DNA of 64,000 nt. Source: Aquibaculum sediminis. Its GTDB lineage: Bacteria > Pseudomonadota > Alphaproteobacteria > Kiloniellales > DSM-21159. The notes beneath the pieces were generated by a model, which worked only from the letters and a program-made list of their open reading frames with translations, ran no database searches and was not told the DNA's origin. The position numbers were made by a program, and so were the translations under genes. Shown here in pieces: positions 1-11,100 of this stretch (positions within the stretch are counted from its first letter, which is position 1; the number at the start of each line of letters is the position of its first letter). The DNA lies in the NCBI RefSeq assembly GCF_040712085.1, contig NZ_JBFCVK010000005.1:1-64000 (forward strand). The letters are read 5' to 3'.

Positions 1-238
1 CCCGCAAAACTCACCCACCGGGCACAAGCGACCCCACGACCGATCTCCCGGTCCTGCGGCACGCCCCATCCTAGCGATGATGCCCCCAACAAGCAATGCC
101 TCAAACATTGCCCCCGGGAGCCCCGGTATCGCCGCCCCGCCGAGCCCCTCAAGGACCCCGTCGCTGCGGTGAGCCGGTTTCTAGGCCCATCAGACCAACC
201 AGGCAAGACAAAAAATCAGGGTCCCCAGACTTTTCTCT

Positions 239-670
239 TCAGAGAATGCCCAAGGCGCGCAATTCCGCCAAAAGCGCGGGCGGTGCGCCGGCTTCCTCCC
301 CCTCGCCGGAAGGCAGATCCTGGGGAGCCTGCTCGGGAAGCAGATATCGCCAGCCCTGAAAGGGGCGCTTGGGCGTCGGCTCGACAGGCACGAGAGTCGG
401 GTCCAGGAGCAGCAGCGTCATGCTGCGCCCCTCCTCATCGGCGCCACTTTCGATGCCGACGAGCTGCTGACGGGCCTGGATCACGCCACGAATCACCCAG
501 TAGATCGATCCCGGCGCCTGGGGAGCGAGCAGTTCGTCCTTGCGCCGGGGCATCATGCGCGTGGCATGCCACAGGCGGCCGTGGCGGGCCAATCGCCTTT
601 CCTGCCAATGGCGCAGGCTCTCGATGCTCTCCGAGCCCACGGAGAGCTTGATCAGGTGCAGGGATGCCAT
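239..670 (-). CDS. DUF1489 family protein
   Basis: This 143-residue protein matches the DUF1489 family as I remember it. It opens with LHLIKLSVG and contains a WHATRMMPRRKDELL segment, IYWVIRGVIQARQ, a LLLDPTLVPVEPTPKRPFQG block and GWRYL. The family is typical of alphaproteobacteria and has no assigned function. The length is normal and the protein looks soluble. The start codon lies only four bases downstream of the stop of the biotin-carboxylase gene, so the two are almost certainly co-transcribed. A short inverted repeat (TTCTCT/AGAGAA, 234-247) overlaps the stop codon, but no clear T-run follows it. Function is unknown; the family call is confident. Confidence 0.88.
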   Translation of the reverse strand: MASLHLIKLSVGSESIESLRHWQERRLARHGRLWHATRMMPRRKDELLAPQAPGSIYWVIRGVIQARQQLVGIESGADEEGRSMTLLLLDPTLVPVEPTPKRPFQGWRYLLPEQAPQDLPSGEGEEAGAPPALLAELRALGIL

Positions 671-674
671 GGCG

Positions 675-2705
<2,031 letters not shown>

Positions 2706-2821
2706 GAGCGCGCCTCATTGCTTCACCTCGGGAGCGTACAGGTCTGACCGCTAGGCGGCCCTGCCCGCCAGCGCCCAGTCTGCGGCCTGGCCGCCCCTGG
2801 CTCAAGCCGGGTCAAGCTGTC

Positions 2822-4648
2822 TCACAGCGGCGGATCGTCGGCCAGCTTGCGCACAGTTCTACTCCGCCGCAAGAACCTGCCCGCGCCGGCGACCCGTCGC
2901 GCCAGCCCCCTGGGCAGCAGGTGAGGAACGGCCGGCTCCAGCCAGATGCCGACTTCCTTCACCGCGCCGTCCTCCACGCTGCGCACCACCAACTCGATTG
3001 CGCCGAGGCTGAGCTTGTCGCCGACCGAGCAGTCTTTCCCCAGACGCGCCTGGAGAAAGTCCGAGAGGCTCATCTCCCGCTCGCGCCGGGTGACAGGCAG
3101 GTCGTAGACATCGGCCAGGGCGCCCACCGGCGATGCGCCCGGGAAGGCAAAATCGCCCAGCACCGGTTCGCTACGCCGGCCCGAACGCCTGCGGGACGGC
3201 AGGAGCTGCCGGTCGAGCAGCAGCACCTGCTCCGGCGGCGCCAGAGCCAGAAGATAGTCATCCGGCTTCAGGGACTTCATCAACTGGCGCTGTACGACCG
3301 CATTGTCGCGCAGCACCGCGAGGATACGCACCCGATCGGGCACACGCAGATCCTCGATAGGGTGATTGGCCATGGGGCTGGTGTCCGCAATGCGGTAACC
3401 CACCAGTTCTCGGTCGAAGCCGCGCATCAACTCCATGTCGAAGCGCCCCGTCGGCTCCGGGCGCGGCGGCAGCTCGATGTCCAGGCGCCGGGCCAGCCAG
3501 GGAACGGTCCAGCCCTGCAGCAGCAGCGAGGTCAGCACGACGATGTAGGCCACGTTGAAAAGGTCGATGCCGTGGTCGATCCCCCCCAGCACGGGGATGA
3601 TGGCCAGGAAGATGGGCACAGCCCCGCGCAGACCGACCCAGGCGATGAAGAGCCGCTCCTCGGACTTGAAGCGAAAGGGCCAGAGACAGAGGAAGACCGC
3701 CAAAGGCCGGGCCACGAACATCAGGCCGCCGGCGATCAGCAACGCCGGCATCAGGTCGCGTCCCAGACTGCTCGGTGTGACCAGCAGGCCCAGCATCACG
3801 AACATGGCGATCTGCGAAACCCAGGCGATGCCGTCGTGGAAACGCCGGATGAGCTGGTTCGCACGCAGGCGCCTGTTGCCGGCGATGATGCCCGCCAGAT
3901 AGACGGCAAGAAAGCCGCTGCCCCCCAGTTCCTGGGTGCCGCCGAAGATCACCAGCGCGCCGGCGACGACAAAGACGGGATAGAGGCCCGGCGCCAGTTC
4001 CAGCCGATTGACCACCTGCGCCAGCAGCCAGCCGCCCGCCAGTCCGATGACGGCGCCGTAGCCCATCTGCTCGCCCAGGGTGCGGGCCACTGTCCAGCCG
4101 ATTTCGCCGTCGCTGTGGAGCAGCAGTTCCACCAGCGTGATGGTGAGGAAGATCGCCATGGGGTCGTTGCAGCCCGATTCGACTTCCAGGGTGGTTCCCA
4201 CCCGCCGCTTGAGGTCCATGCCGCGCTGATGCAGCAGGAGGAAAACCGCCGCGGCATCGGTGGAGGCCACGATGGAGCCCACAAGCAAGGCCGCAAGCGG
4301 AGAAAGGTCGAGCACGAGCCACGCAATGGTGCCGGTCATCGCCGCGGTCAGGGCAACGCCGACAGTGGCCAGCAGCGACGCAGGCACCCAGGAAATCCGC
4401 AGGGAAGAAAAGGAGGTGCGCAAACCACCGTCGAAGAGAATGATCGCCAGCGCCAAACTGCCAATGGCGTAGGCGGTGTTGAAATCGTCGAACACGATCC
4501 CGCCGGGACCTTCCTCCCCGAACGCCATGCCCAGGCCGAGGAACACCAGCAGCAGCGGTGCGCCGATGCGCGACGACAGCACACCGGCGAGAATGGCAAC
4601 GAGCAGCAAGGCGCCGCTCAGCAGTATGAACTGGTTTGCGATTTCCAT
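2822..4648 (-). CDS. NhaP2-type potassium/proton antiporter (CPA1), copy 1
   Basis: A cytoplasmic-membrane cation/proton antiporter of 608 residues. The N-terminal two thirds is a run of hydrophobic segments with CPA1 motifs: FLGLGMAFGEEGPGG near the start, the acidic SIVASTDAAAVF and ESGCNDPMAIFLT, and VGLRGAVPIFLA. The last 200 residues are soluble and look like a TrkA-C/RCK regulatory domain plus a CorC/HlyC-like tail, as in E. coli NhaP2 (CvrA). Such proteins export K+ or Na+ in exchange for protons and help with osmotic and pH balance. A second family member lies just upstream on the same strand, which suggests duplication or paired function. Ion specificity cannot be read from sequence. 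Confidence 0.88.
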   Translation of the reverse strand: MEIANQFILLSGALLLVAILAGVLSSRIGAPLLLVFLGLGMAFGEEGPGGIVFDDFNTAYAIGSLALAIILFDGGLRTSFSSLRISWVPASLLATVGVALTAAMTGTIAWLVLDLSPLAALLVGSIVASTDAAAVFLLLHQRGMDLKRRVGTTLEVESGCNDPMAIFLTITLVELLLHSDGEIGWTVARTLGEQMGYGAVIGLAGGWLLAQVVNRLELAPGLYPVFVVAGALVIFGGTQELGGSGFLAVYLAGIIAGNRRLRANQLIRRFHDGIAWVSQIAMFVMLGLLVTPSSLGRDLMPALLIAGGLMFVARPLAVFLCLWPFRFKSEERLFIAWVGLRGAVPIFLAIIPVLGGIDHGIDLFNVAYIVVLTSLLLQGWTVPWLARRLDIELPPRPEPTGRFDMELMRGFDRELVGYRIADTSPMANHPIEDLRVPDRVRILAVLRDNAVVQRQLMKSLKPDDYLLALAPPEQVLLLDRQLLPSRRRSGRRSEPVLGDFAFPGASPVGALADVYDLPVTRREREMSLSDFLQARLGKDCSVGDKLSLGAIELVVRSVEDGAVKEVGIWLEPAVPHLLPRGLARRVAGAGRFLRRSRTVRKLADDPPL

Positions 4649-4868
4649 CGACCGGTGTACGGCTCCTGAGCAGCGGTTGTGTTGAAAGCGGGAAGACCGT
4701 CACTCCACCGGCTGGTAGAGGGCTGGACACGCGCCGTCCGTCAAGGAGATAGCGTTGCGGCGCCGTTACTGCCATGCCCGCATGGCGAAAATACGACCGT
4801 GTCGTGCAACGGGCCCACAGAGGGACAAATGGGCACCGGTGCGACTGTCCCCAGGCCAAGTGCGGTGG

Positions 4869-6728
4869 CTAGGCGTCCTTGCCAGGCTTCTTCTTCGGCT
4901 CCTGCGGGGGAGCCGAAGCGCGCTGCCGCCGCCGGCGCAGCCATTCCCGAATGCCCCCGGCAATCTCGCGCGAACTGTAGAAGAAGGGTATGCGCCCAGG
5001 GCTGTCACCGCCGGGCTCCAGCCCCAGCCCGACTGCGAGGACGCGATGGTCATCGTCAGCCTCGCGCACGATGAGTTCCACCGGCGGCAGGGTGAGTCGG
5101 TCGCCGCGGCCCACCGCTCCGCCCAGGCGCTTGCGCAGAAAGTCAGCGACGCTGAGCTCGGCGCTTTCCTCACTCACCTTGAATCCGTAGCTGCGCGCCA
5201 CGTCGCCGATCGGGCGCTTTGGATCCAGCGTGAAGGCGCCGAAATAGTCCTCATCCGCGTCGCTGATCTCGGCCGGGCTGGCAAAGAGCCGATCCAGCAG
5301 GGTGATGAAGTTGGGCGGCACGAAGATATAGACATAGTCCCCGGGCCCGAGGCGCCCCGCCTCATGAATGCGCATGGAGCGACCATTGCGCACGATCAGG
5401 GACGGGCGCGCCCAGCGGGGAATCCGCTCCCCTCGCGCCACCGGACTTTCCTTGGCGATGCGATAGGCCACCAGTTCGTGGCGGGCGTTGCCCGGCAGTT
5501 CCAGTTCGACGCGGTCCACCGGGCCGATCCGAGGAGGCACGATCAGGCCCAACCAGCGCGCCAGCGGCCGGATAGTCCAGCCCTGCATCAGCAGTGAGCT
5601 GAGCACGATGATGAAAGCCACGTTGAACAGCGTCTGGCCGTTCGGCAGATCACCGATGATCGGCAGGATGCCAAGCAGGATCGACACCGCGCCCCGCAGC
5701 CCAACCCAGGCAAGAAAGGTGGTTTCCGTTCGGCGAAAGCCGAAGGGCAGCAGACAGAGCCAAACCGCCAGGGGACGCGCGAAGAAGGTCAGCGCCAGCG
5801 CGATCAGCACGGCCTGAAGGGCAATCTCGGGAAACTCCGAGGGGGTCGCCAGCAGCCCCAGCACCAGGAACATGACGATTTGCGCCAGCCAGGTCATGCC
5901 CTCCTGGAAGCGGCGAAGCATTACGGCGCCGCGCATGGGCACATTGCCCGCGATCAGGCCGGCCACGAACACCGCCAGAAAGCCGCTCCCGCCGAGCATC
6001 GAGGCCACAGCAAAATTGCACATCGCCAGGCCAATGACGACGATGGGATAGAGGCCCGTCTCCAGGGTCACGCGATTGACTGTCTGCACGATGAGCCAGC
6101 CACCGAAGAGTCCCGCTGCGAGGCCGACGCCCATCTGCAGCAGGAATGCGCTGGCGAAAGTCCAAATGGCGTCCTGGGCCCCGATCTCCCCGGCAGCCAC
6201 CACGCTGACCAGCGTCATGGTCAGGAAGATGGCCATGGGGTCGTTCGAGGCGGATTCGATCTCCAGCGTGGCGCGCACCCGTTCGCGGATCCGAATGCCA
6301 CCGACGCGCAGCAGGAAGAACACGGCCGCCGCGTCCGTGGAACCGACTATGGCGCCAAGCAGCAAGGCTTCCAACCATCCGACACCCAGGATGTAGTAGA
6401 TCGGCACTGCGAGCAGAGCCGCAGTGATGACAACGCCAAGGGTTGCAAGAATCAGCGCCGGCGCCGCAGCCAGACGGAAGGTCTTCAATCGCGTGCCGAG
6501 GCCGCTATCGAAGAGAATGACGGCCAGGGCTATGCTGCCAATGAAGTAGGCCGCCTCGACATTGGCGAACTCGATGCCGCCGATCCCGTCGACGCCGGAA
6601 ATGAGGCCGATCCCGAGCAAGATCAGCAGCAAGGGCGCGCCGAAACGGAAGGCAACGAGGCTGGTGAAAATGGAGAAGACGACGAGCCCGGCCCCGATCA
6701 GTATGGCCAGGAGCATCGTGTCTATCAT
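4869..6728 (-). CDS. NhaP2-type potassium/proton antiporter (CPA1), copy 2
   Basis: A 619-residue paralogue of the preceding antiporter. I place the start at the ATG at 6728 because GGAGG lies just upstream and the protein then begins directly with a membrane segment; the frame stays open about 80 codons further upstream but that stretch does not look like protein. Motifs include GIGLISGVDGIGG, AIVGSTDAAAVFFLL, ESASNDPMAIFLTMTL and VGLRGAVSILLG, followed by a C-terminal TrkA-C-like domain and a basic, proline-rich tail. It diverges clearly from copy 1, so the duplication is old or the copies were acquired separately. The 220-base gap between the two genes shows no further gene. Confidence 0.88.
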   Translation of the reverse strand: MIDTMLLAILIGAGLVVFSIFTSLVAFRFGAPLLLILLGIGLISGVDGIGGIEFANVEAAYFIGSIALAVILFDSGLGTRLKTFRLAAAPALILATLGVVITAALLAVPIYYILGVGWLEALLLGAIVGSTDAAAVFFLLRVGGIRIRERVRATLEIESASNDPMAIFLTMTLVSVVAAGEIGAQDAIWTFASAFLLQMGVGLAAGLFGGWLIVQTVNRVTLETGLYPIVVIGLAMCNFAVASMLGGSGFLAVFVAGLIAGNVPMRGAVMLRRFQEGMTWLAQIVMFLVLGLLATPSEFPEIALQAVLIALALTFFARPLAVWLCLLPFGFRRTETTFLAWVGLRGAVSILLGILPIIGDLPNGQTLFNVAFIIVLSSLLMQGWTIRPLARWLGLIVPPRIGPVDRVELELPGNARHELVAYRIAKESPVARGERIPRWARPSLIVRNGRSMRIHEAGRLGPGDYVYIFVPPNFITLLDRLFASPAEISDADEDYFGAFTLDPKRPIGDVARSYGFKVSEESAELSVADFLRKRLGGAVGRGDRLTLPPVELIVREADDDHRVLAVGLGLEPGGDSPGRIPFFYSSREIAGGIREWLRRRRQRASAPPQEPKKKPGKDA

Positions 6729-6922
6729 ACTTTCACCTCCTGCCCGTTCGTCGTTCGCCGCGCACACTCCCCCCTCTTCTAATAGGAAAGTGACGTTAGG
6801 GAAATCGAAGCGCGGAACGGTGCGGCATTGACCGACATGATGGCTTTGGCCGGGGAAAGGCTGCAAGATCGTTCCGGCTGCACGCAGCGTGAGAGGCGAG
6901 GGGCAGTGTGGGAGGCAAGAGT

Positions 6923-7777
6923 ATGTCGCAAGACATCCTGGTGGCATTCGACCTGGACCAGGGATCACAGCTGGCGTTGGCCCGCGGGCTGCAGCTTGCC
7001 GAGCAGCACTCGGGGCAACTGACCTGCCTGCATGTCCTCGATGAGCGCAAGCCGGAGCGCCTCAAGGAGGAAGAGAAGCGCCAGGCCCTCGAGGCCATGC
7101 GTGCCGCCCTGCCCCCCGCGCGCCGGGATGACGAAGGCATTGTCTTGCGCGTGAGCGAAGGGTCAGTGGAGGAACGTCTCCTGGAAGCGGCCGCGCTTCA
7201 GGATGTCGACATGATCGTCGTCGGCGCACCGCGCAGGCGGGCAATTGCCGGCTTGTGGTTGGGCTCCACCGTCGAGCGGCTGTTGCGCTATGGCCCCCAT
7301 CCTGTCCTGATCACGCGCCAGGCAGCAGAAGGCCCGTATCACAATCTGTGTCTCGCGCTGGACGAGTCCGCCAGCAGCCGCCAGGCACTGGCCGAGGCTG
7401 AGCGGCTTGCACTCCTGGGTCCAGAAACGTCTCTTTGGGCAGTGCATGCGCTGCGCGACTTCGGTCGGCCGCTCATGGCCCATGCGGGCATCGAAGGAGA
7501 GGCCATTGCCGAGCGCAGCGCCGGGGAACGTTCGGCCGCGGCTGCGCGGATCGACACTCTGCTGCACGAAGCCGGCCTGTCCCAAGCCAGCGTGATCGTG
7601 CGCGAGGCCGAGCCGCTGGACCTCGTCCAAGAGTCTGTGGAGCACTTTGATATCGAGTTATTGATCCTCGGCACGCGCGGGTCGACCGGCGTCAAGCGCC
7701 TCTTGCTCGGCAGCACTGCCGAGACCTTGATCGCCGAAGTGGACTGCGACGTGCTGGCAATCCCAGCCGACCTGTAG
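6923..7777 (+). CDS. Universal stress protein with two Usp domains
   Basis: A 284-residue cytoplasmic protein made of two UspA-type domains in tandem. The start is the ATG at 6923, preceded by GGGAGGC; an earlier in-frame GTG at 6908 lacks a site. The second domain keeps the nucleotide-binding loop GTRGSTGVKRLLLGST. The first has a degraded version (GAPRRRAIAGLWLGST), so it may not bind ATP. The gene diverges from antiporter copy 2 and converges on the XRE regulator gene. Tandem Usp proteins respond to stress and often modulate a neighbouring transporter; an effect on the antiporters is only a guess. Confidence 0.88.
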   Translation: MSQDILVAFDLDQGSQLALARGLQLAEQHSGQLTCLHVLDERKPERLKEEEKRQALEAMRAALPPARRDDEGIVLRVSEGSVEERLLEAAALQDVDMIVVGAPRRRAIAGLWLGSTVERLLRYGPHPVLITRQAAEGPYHNLCLALDESASSRQALAEAERLALLGPETSLWAVHALRDFGRPLMAHAGIEGEAIAERSAGERSAAAARIDTLLHEAGLSQASVIVREAEPLDLVQESVEHFDIELLILGTRGSTGVKRLLLGSTAETLIAEVDCDVLAIPADL

Positions 7778-7792
7778 GGCAAAGCCGCTCCT

Positions 7793-8362
7793 TCAGAAGC
7801 TGGGCGGCGTACAGGCGGTCACCACCACCGCCTCCACCTCACCTGGATTGCGAAAGCGGTGTGGCAGGCGGCTGTCGAAATAGAAGGCCTCGCCGGGCGT
7901 CAGCAGACGCCGCTGATCCCCGACAGTGACCTCAAGAACACCGGCGATCACGACGCCGGCTTCCTCGGCGTCGTGACGCAATAACGAGTCCCCGGTGTCG
8001 GCGCCCGGCGCATAGCGTTCCAGGATGACCTGCAGGGCCTTGTTGCTCAGGTCTTCCCCGACCTGGCGGTAGCTCACCTTGCCGCCAGCGATTTCCACCA
8101 GTTCATCGGCCGCGAAGAATACCTGCTCGCGTGGCCTCCGCTCCATGGAGAAGAAGTCCGAGAGACTGAGGGGAAAGCCCGAGAGCACGCGCTTGAGCAG
8201 GCCCACGGAGGGGCTGGTGGCGTTGCGCTCGATCAGCGAGATCACCGCGTTGGAAACGCCGGCGCGCTTGGCCAGTTCGCGCTGCGACAGGCCGTGCAGC
8301 TGCCGCAGCGCGCGCAGCCGCCGCCCTAGTTCCGCTTCCTCGTCAACGCTTGGCTCGATCAT
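7793..8362 (-). CDS. XRE-family regulator with C-terminal cupin domain (PuuR-like)
   Basis: A 189-residue DNA-binding regulator. Residues about 12-66 form a Cro/C1-type helix-turn-helix (LRQLHGLSQRELAKRAGVSNAVISLIERN). The C-terminal half is a cupin (DAEEAGVVIAGVLEVTVGD, then LTPGEAFYFDSRLPHRFRN), the arrangement of PuuR and similar regulators of amine or amino-acid use. It is transcribed away from the aminotransferase-alanine dehydrogenase pair, with only about 140 bases between the starts. A CGTTAA/TTAACG inverted repeat in that gap, close to its own start, is a natural operator. It probably represses that catabolic pair and itself, with the amine or a derivative as inducer (inference). Confidence 0.87.
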   Translation of the reverse strand: MIEPSVDEEAELGRRLRALRQLHGLSQRELAKRAGVSNAVISLIERNATSPSVGLLKRVLSGFPLSLSDFFSMERRPREQVFFAADELVEIAGGKVSYRQVGEDLSNKALQVILERYAPGADTGDSLLRHDAEEAGVVIAGVLEVTVGDQRRLLTPGEAFYFDSRLPHRFRNPGEVEAVVVTACTPPSF

Positions 8363-8380
8363 GATCCCGGCCGTTTACAA

Positions 8381-8398
8381 CGTTAATTATCTTTAACG
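8381..8398. promoter_or_regulatory. Inverted repeat CGTTAA-N6-TTAACG, candidate operator
   Basis: A perfect 6+6 inverted repeat lies about 20 bases upstream of the XRE/cupin regulator start, inside the divergent promoter region shared with the aminotransferase gene. Position and symmetry fit an operator for the dimeric regulator. This is inferred from position only. Confidence 0.5.
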
Positions 8399-8505
8399 TA
8401 TAAAGGCCTCATGAGACCCGTTGAAAGCCTTTATGTGAGGCTTTGTCGATTATCATGAGCATGCTAGAGTGGCCGAAACATCCCTCGTCATGCAGGAGAG
8501 GCCCC

Positions 8506-9858
8506 ATGGACGGTTCCGCACTTCCGATCAATCTCGACGCCAAGCCGAACGATCTCGAATCCTTCTGGATGCCGTTTACCTGGAATCGCGAGTTCAAGCG
8601 CAATCCCATGCTGCTGGCCTCGGCGAACGGCATGCACTACCGCTCAGTGGACGGACGGGACATCCTCGACGGCACGGCAGGCCTCTGGTGCTGCAACGCC
8701 GGTCACCGGCGCGAAAAGATCGTCCAGGCGGTGCAGCAGACCGTGGAGCACTTGGATTTTGCGCCGACCTTCCAGCTCGGCCATCCCCTGCCCTTCGAAT
8801 TGGCCTCGCGCGTGTTGCAGATGCTGCCGCCAGGCTATGACCACATGTTCTTCTGCAACTCCGGTTCGGAAGCGGTCGATTCCGCCCTGAAGATCGCGCT
8901 GGCCTATCATCGCGTGCGCGGCCAGGCCGAACGCACCCGCCTGATCGGGCGCGAGCGCGGCTACCACGGCACCGGCTTCGGCGGCATCTCCGTGGGCGGA
9001 ATCGTCAAGAACCGCATGTTCTTCGGCCCGCTGATCAACGGTGTCGACCACCTGCCGCACACCCATGATCTGGCCCGGAATGCTTTCACCCGCGGCCAGC
9101 CGGAGCACGGCGCCGAACTTGCCGACGAGTTGGAGCGCATCTGCGCGCTGCATGATCCGAGCACCATTGCTGCGGTGATCGTTGAACCCGTGGCCGGCTC
9201 CACCGGCGTGCTGATCCCGCCCCAGGGCTACCTGCAGCGCCTGCGCGACATCTGCGACAAGCACGGCATCCTGTTGATTTTCGACGAGGTCATCACCGGC
9301 TTCGGGCGCCTGGGCAAGGCATTCGCCACCGACTACTTCGGGGTCAAGCCGGACCTGATCACCTGCGCCAAGGGCCTGACCAACGGTGTGATCCCCATGG
9401 GCGGCGTGATCGCCCGTGAAGGGATCTACGACGCCTTCACCGAATGGGCCGACAACACCGGCAACACGATCGAGTTGTTCCACGGCTACACCTACAGCGG
9501 CCATCCCGTCGCGGCTGCAGCCGGCCTTGCCACCATGGAGGTCTACAAGGAAGAGGGCCTGTTCGAGCGCTGCGCCGAGCTCGCGCCCTACTGGGAGGAT
9601 GCGGTGCATTCGCTCAAGGGGACCCGGCACGTCATCGACCTGCGCAACCTCGGACTCATCGCCGGCATCGAACTGGAATCCCGGCCGGGCAAGGTGGGCG
9701 CGCGCGCCTACGAAGCCTTCCGTCGCTGCTTCGAAAAGGGCCTGCTGATTCGGGTCACCGCCGACATCATCGCCCTGTCGCCGCCGCTGATCGTGGAGAA
9801 GGCGCAGATCGATGAGATGTTCGGGACGCTGCAGTCGGTCCTGAACGACCTGGACTGA
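8506..9858 (+). CDS. Pyruvate-dependent class III omega-aminotransferase (beta-alanine/taurine/omega-amino acid type)
   Basis: A PLP enzyme of 450 residues that moves an amino group from an omega-amino acid or amine to pyruvate, giving alanine. The start is the ATG at 8506 after AGGAGAG. The opening ESFWMPFTWNREFK and DILDGTAGLWCCNAGH are hallmarks of the beta-alanine:pyruvate/taurine:pyruvate group. FCNSGSEAVDSALKIAL, IFDEVITGFGRLG and the PLP lysine in ITCAKGLTNGVIPMGG are all present. Alanine dehydrogenase follows 40 bases downstream and would recycle alanine to pyruvate, giving net release of ammonia. Beta-alanine, taurine and polyamine-derived amines are all possible substrates. No sulfoacetaldehyde acetyltransferase gene is seen, which argues mildly against taurine. 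Confidence 0.88.
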   Translation: MDGSALPINLDAKPNDLESFWMPFTWNREFKRNPMLLASANGMHYRSVDGRDILDGTAGLWCCNAGHRREKIVQAVQQTVEHLDFAPTFQLGHPLPFELASRVLQMLPPGYDHMFFCNSGSEAVDSALKIALAYHRVRGQAERTRLIGRERGYHGTGFGGISVGGIVKNRMFFGPLINGVDHLPHTHDLARNAFTRGQPEHGAELADELERICALHDPSTIAAVIVEPVAGSTGVLIPPQGYLQRLRDICDKHGILLIFDEVITGFGRLGKAFATDYFGVKPDLITCAKGLTNGVIPMGGVIAREGIYDAFTEWADNTGNTIELFHGYTYSGHPVAAAAGLATMEVYKEEGLFERCAELAPYWEDAVHSLKGTRHVIDLRNLGLIAGIELESRPGKVGARAYEAFRRCFEKGLLIRVTADIIALSPPLIVEKAQIDEMFGTLQSVLNDLD

Positions 9859-9898
9859 CGAAGCGGGAGTCCAAACCAAGCAGAAAAAGGGAGAGACA

Positions 9899-11017
9899 AT
9901 GCAGGTAGGTGTCCCGAAAGAGATCAAGGCGAAGGAGTTTCGCGTCGGCCTCACTCCGGCGTCGGTGCGCGAACTCGTTCATCATGGCCATCGCGTTCTG
10001 GTGGAAAGCGGAGCCGGTCTCGGAAGTGGCTTTCCGGACGAGACCTATGGCGCTGCGGGCGCTGAGATTCTCGAAACGGCGGCAGAGGTATTCGCCGCCG
10101 CCGAGATGATCGTTAAGGTCAAGGAGCCACAGCCGGCGGAATGCGCCATGCTGCGGCCCGGCCAGATCCTCTTCACCTACCTGCATCTTGCACCCGACCT
10201 GCCCCAGACCCGCGGATTGGTCGAGTCCGGCTGCATTGCCATCGCCTATGAAACCGTAACGGATCGCTTCGGTCGACTGCCGTTGCTCGCCCCCATGAGT
10301 GAGGTCGCCGGCCGCATGGCGGTGCAGGTCGGCGCCCACTGCCTTGAGAAGGAGCAGGGAGGTCTGGGCATCCTGCTCGGCGGGGTTCCGGGGGTTGCCG
10401 CCGCCAAGGTTGTCATCCTGGGCGGCGGCGTGTCCGGCACCAACGCGGCCCGCATGGCCATGGGCCTGGAAGCCCATGTCACCGTCATCGACAAGTCGCT
10501 GCAGCGACTCAATGACCTGGACCTGCAGTTCGGCCCCATGCTCAACACCATCTACTCCACGGTGGATGCCATCGAGCAGCATGTGCTCGGCGCCGATCTG
10601 GTGATCGGTGCGGTGCTGGTCCCTGGCGCCTCCGCTCCCAAGCTGGTCACGGCAGAGATGGTCAAGCGCATGAAGCCGGGCGCCGTCCTGGTGGACATCG
10701 CGATCGACCAGGGCGGCTGCTTCGAAACATCACACCCCACCACCCACGACAATCCGACTTTCCTGGTGGACGAGGTGGTGCACTACTGCGTCGCCAACAT
10801 GCCGGGCGCCGTCAGCCGCACTTCCACACAGGCGCTGAACAACGCCACGCTGCCCTTCGTGCTCGCCCTGGCCGACGAGGGCTGGCGCCGGGCGCTGGCC
10901 AATGACCCGCACCTGCTGCAGGGCCTGAACGTGAGCGAAGGCAAGGTAACCTATAAGGCCGTGGCGCAGGTACATGGTCTGGAGTACACGCCGCCGCATG
11001 AAGCGCTCGGTCTCTAA
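9899..11017 (+). CDS. ald: Alanine dehydrogenase
   Basis: A 372-residue NAD-dependent enzyme that oxidatively deaminates L-alanine to pyruvate and ammonia. It opens with MQVGVPKEIKAKEFRVGLTP and has YLHLAPDLPQT, MSEVAGRMAVQVGAHCLEK, the NAD-binding ILGGGVSGTNAARMAMG and DIAIDQGGCFETSHPTTH, all typical of Ald. Length is normal. It follows the omega-aminotransferase by 40 bases with a GGGAGAGAC ribosome site, so the two form a catabolic unit: the aminotransferase makes alanine and Ald regenerates the pyruvate acceptor. The PuuR-like regulator upstream probably controls both. Confidence 0.93.
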   Translation: MQVGVPKEIKAKEFRVGLTPASVRELVHHGHRVLVESGAGLGSGFPDETYGAAGAEILETAAEVFAAAEMIVKVKEPQPAECAMLRPGQILFTYLHLAPDLPQTRGLVESGCIAIAYETVTDRFGRLPLLAPMSEVAGRMAVQVGAHCLEKEQGGLGILLGGVPGVAAAKVVILGGGVSGTNAARMAMGLEAHVTVIDKSLQRLNDLDLQFGPMLNTIYSTVDAIEQHVLGADLVIGAVLVPGASAPKLVTAEMVKRMKPGAVLVDIAIDQGGCFETSHPTTHDNPTFLVDEVVHYCVANMPGAVSRTSTQALNNATLPFVLALADEGWRRALANDPHLLQGLNVSEGKVTYKAVAQVHGLEYTPPHEALGL

Positions 11018-11100
11018 CGACCGCTTTGCGCAGCAGCGTTTGAGTCCGGGGCCTGGGGGCGTATAGTCCGGCAAACGAGAGCCACAGCGAGAAGCGAGCC

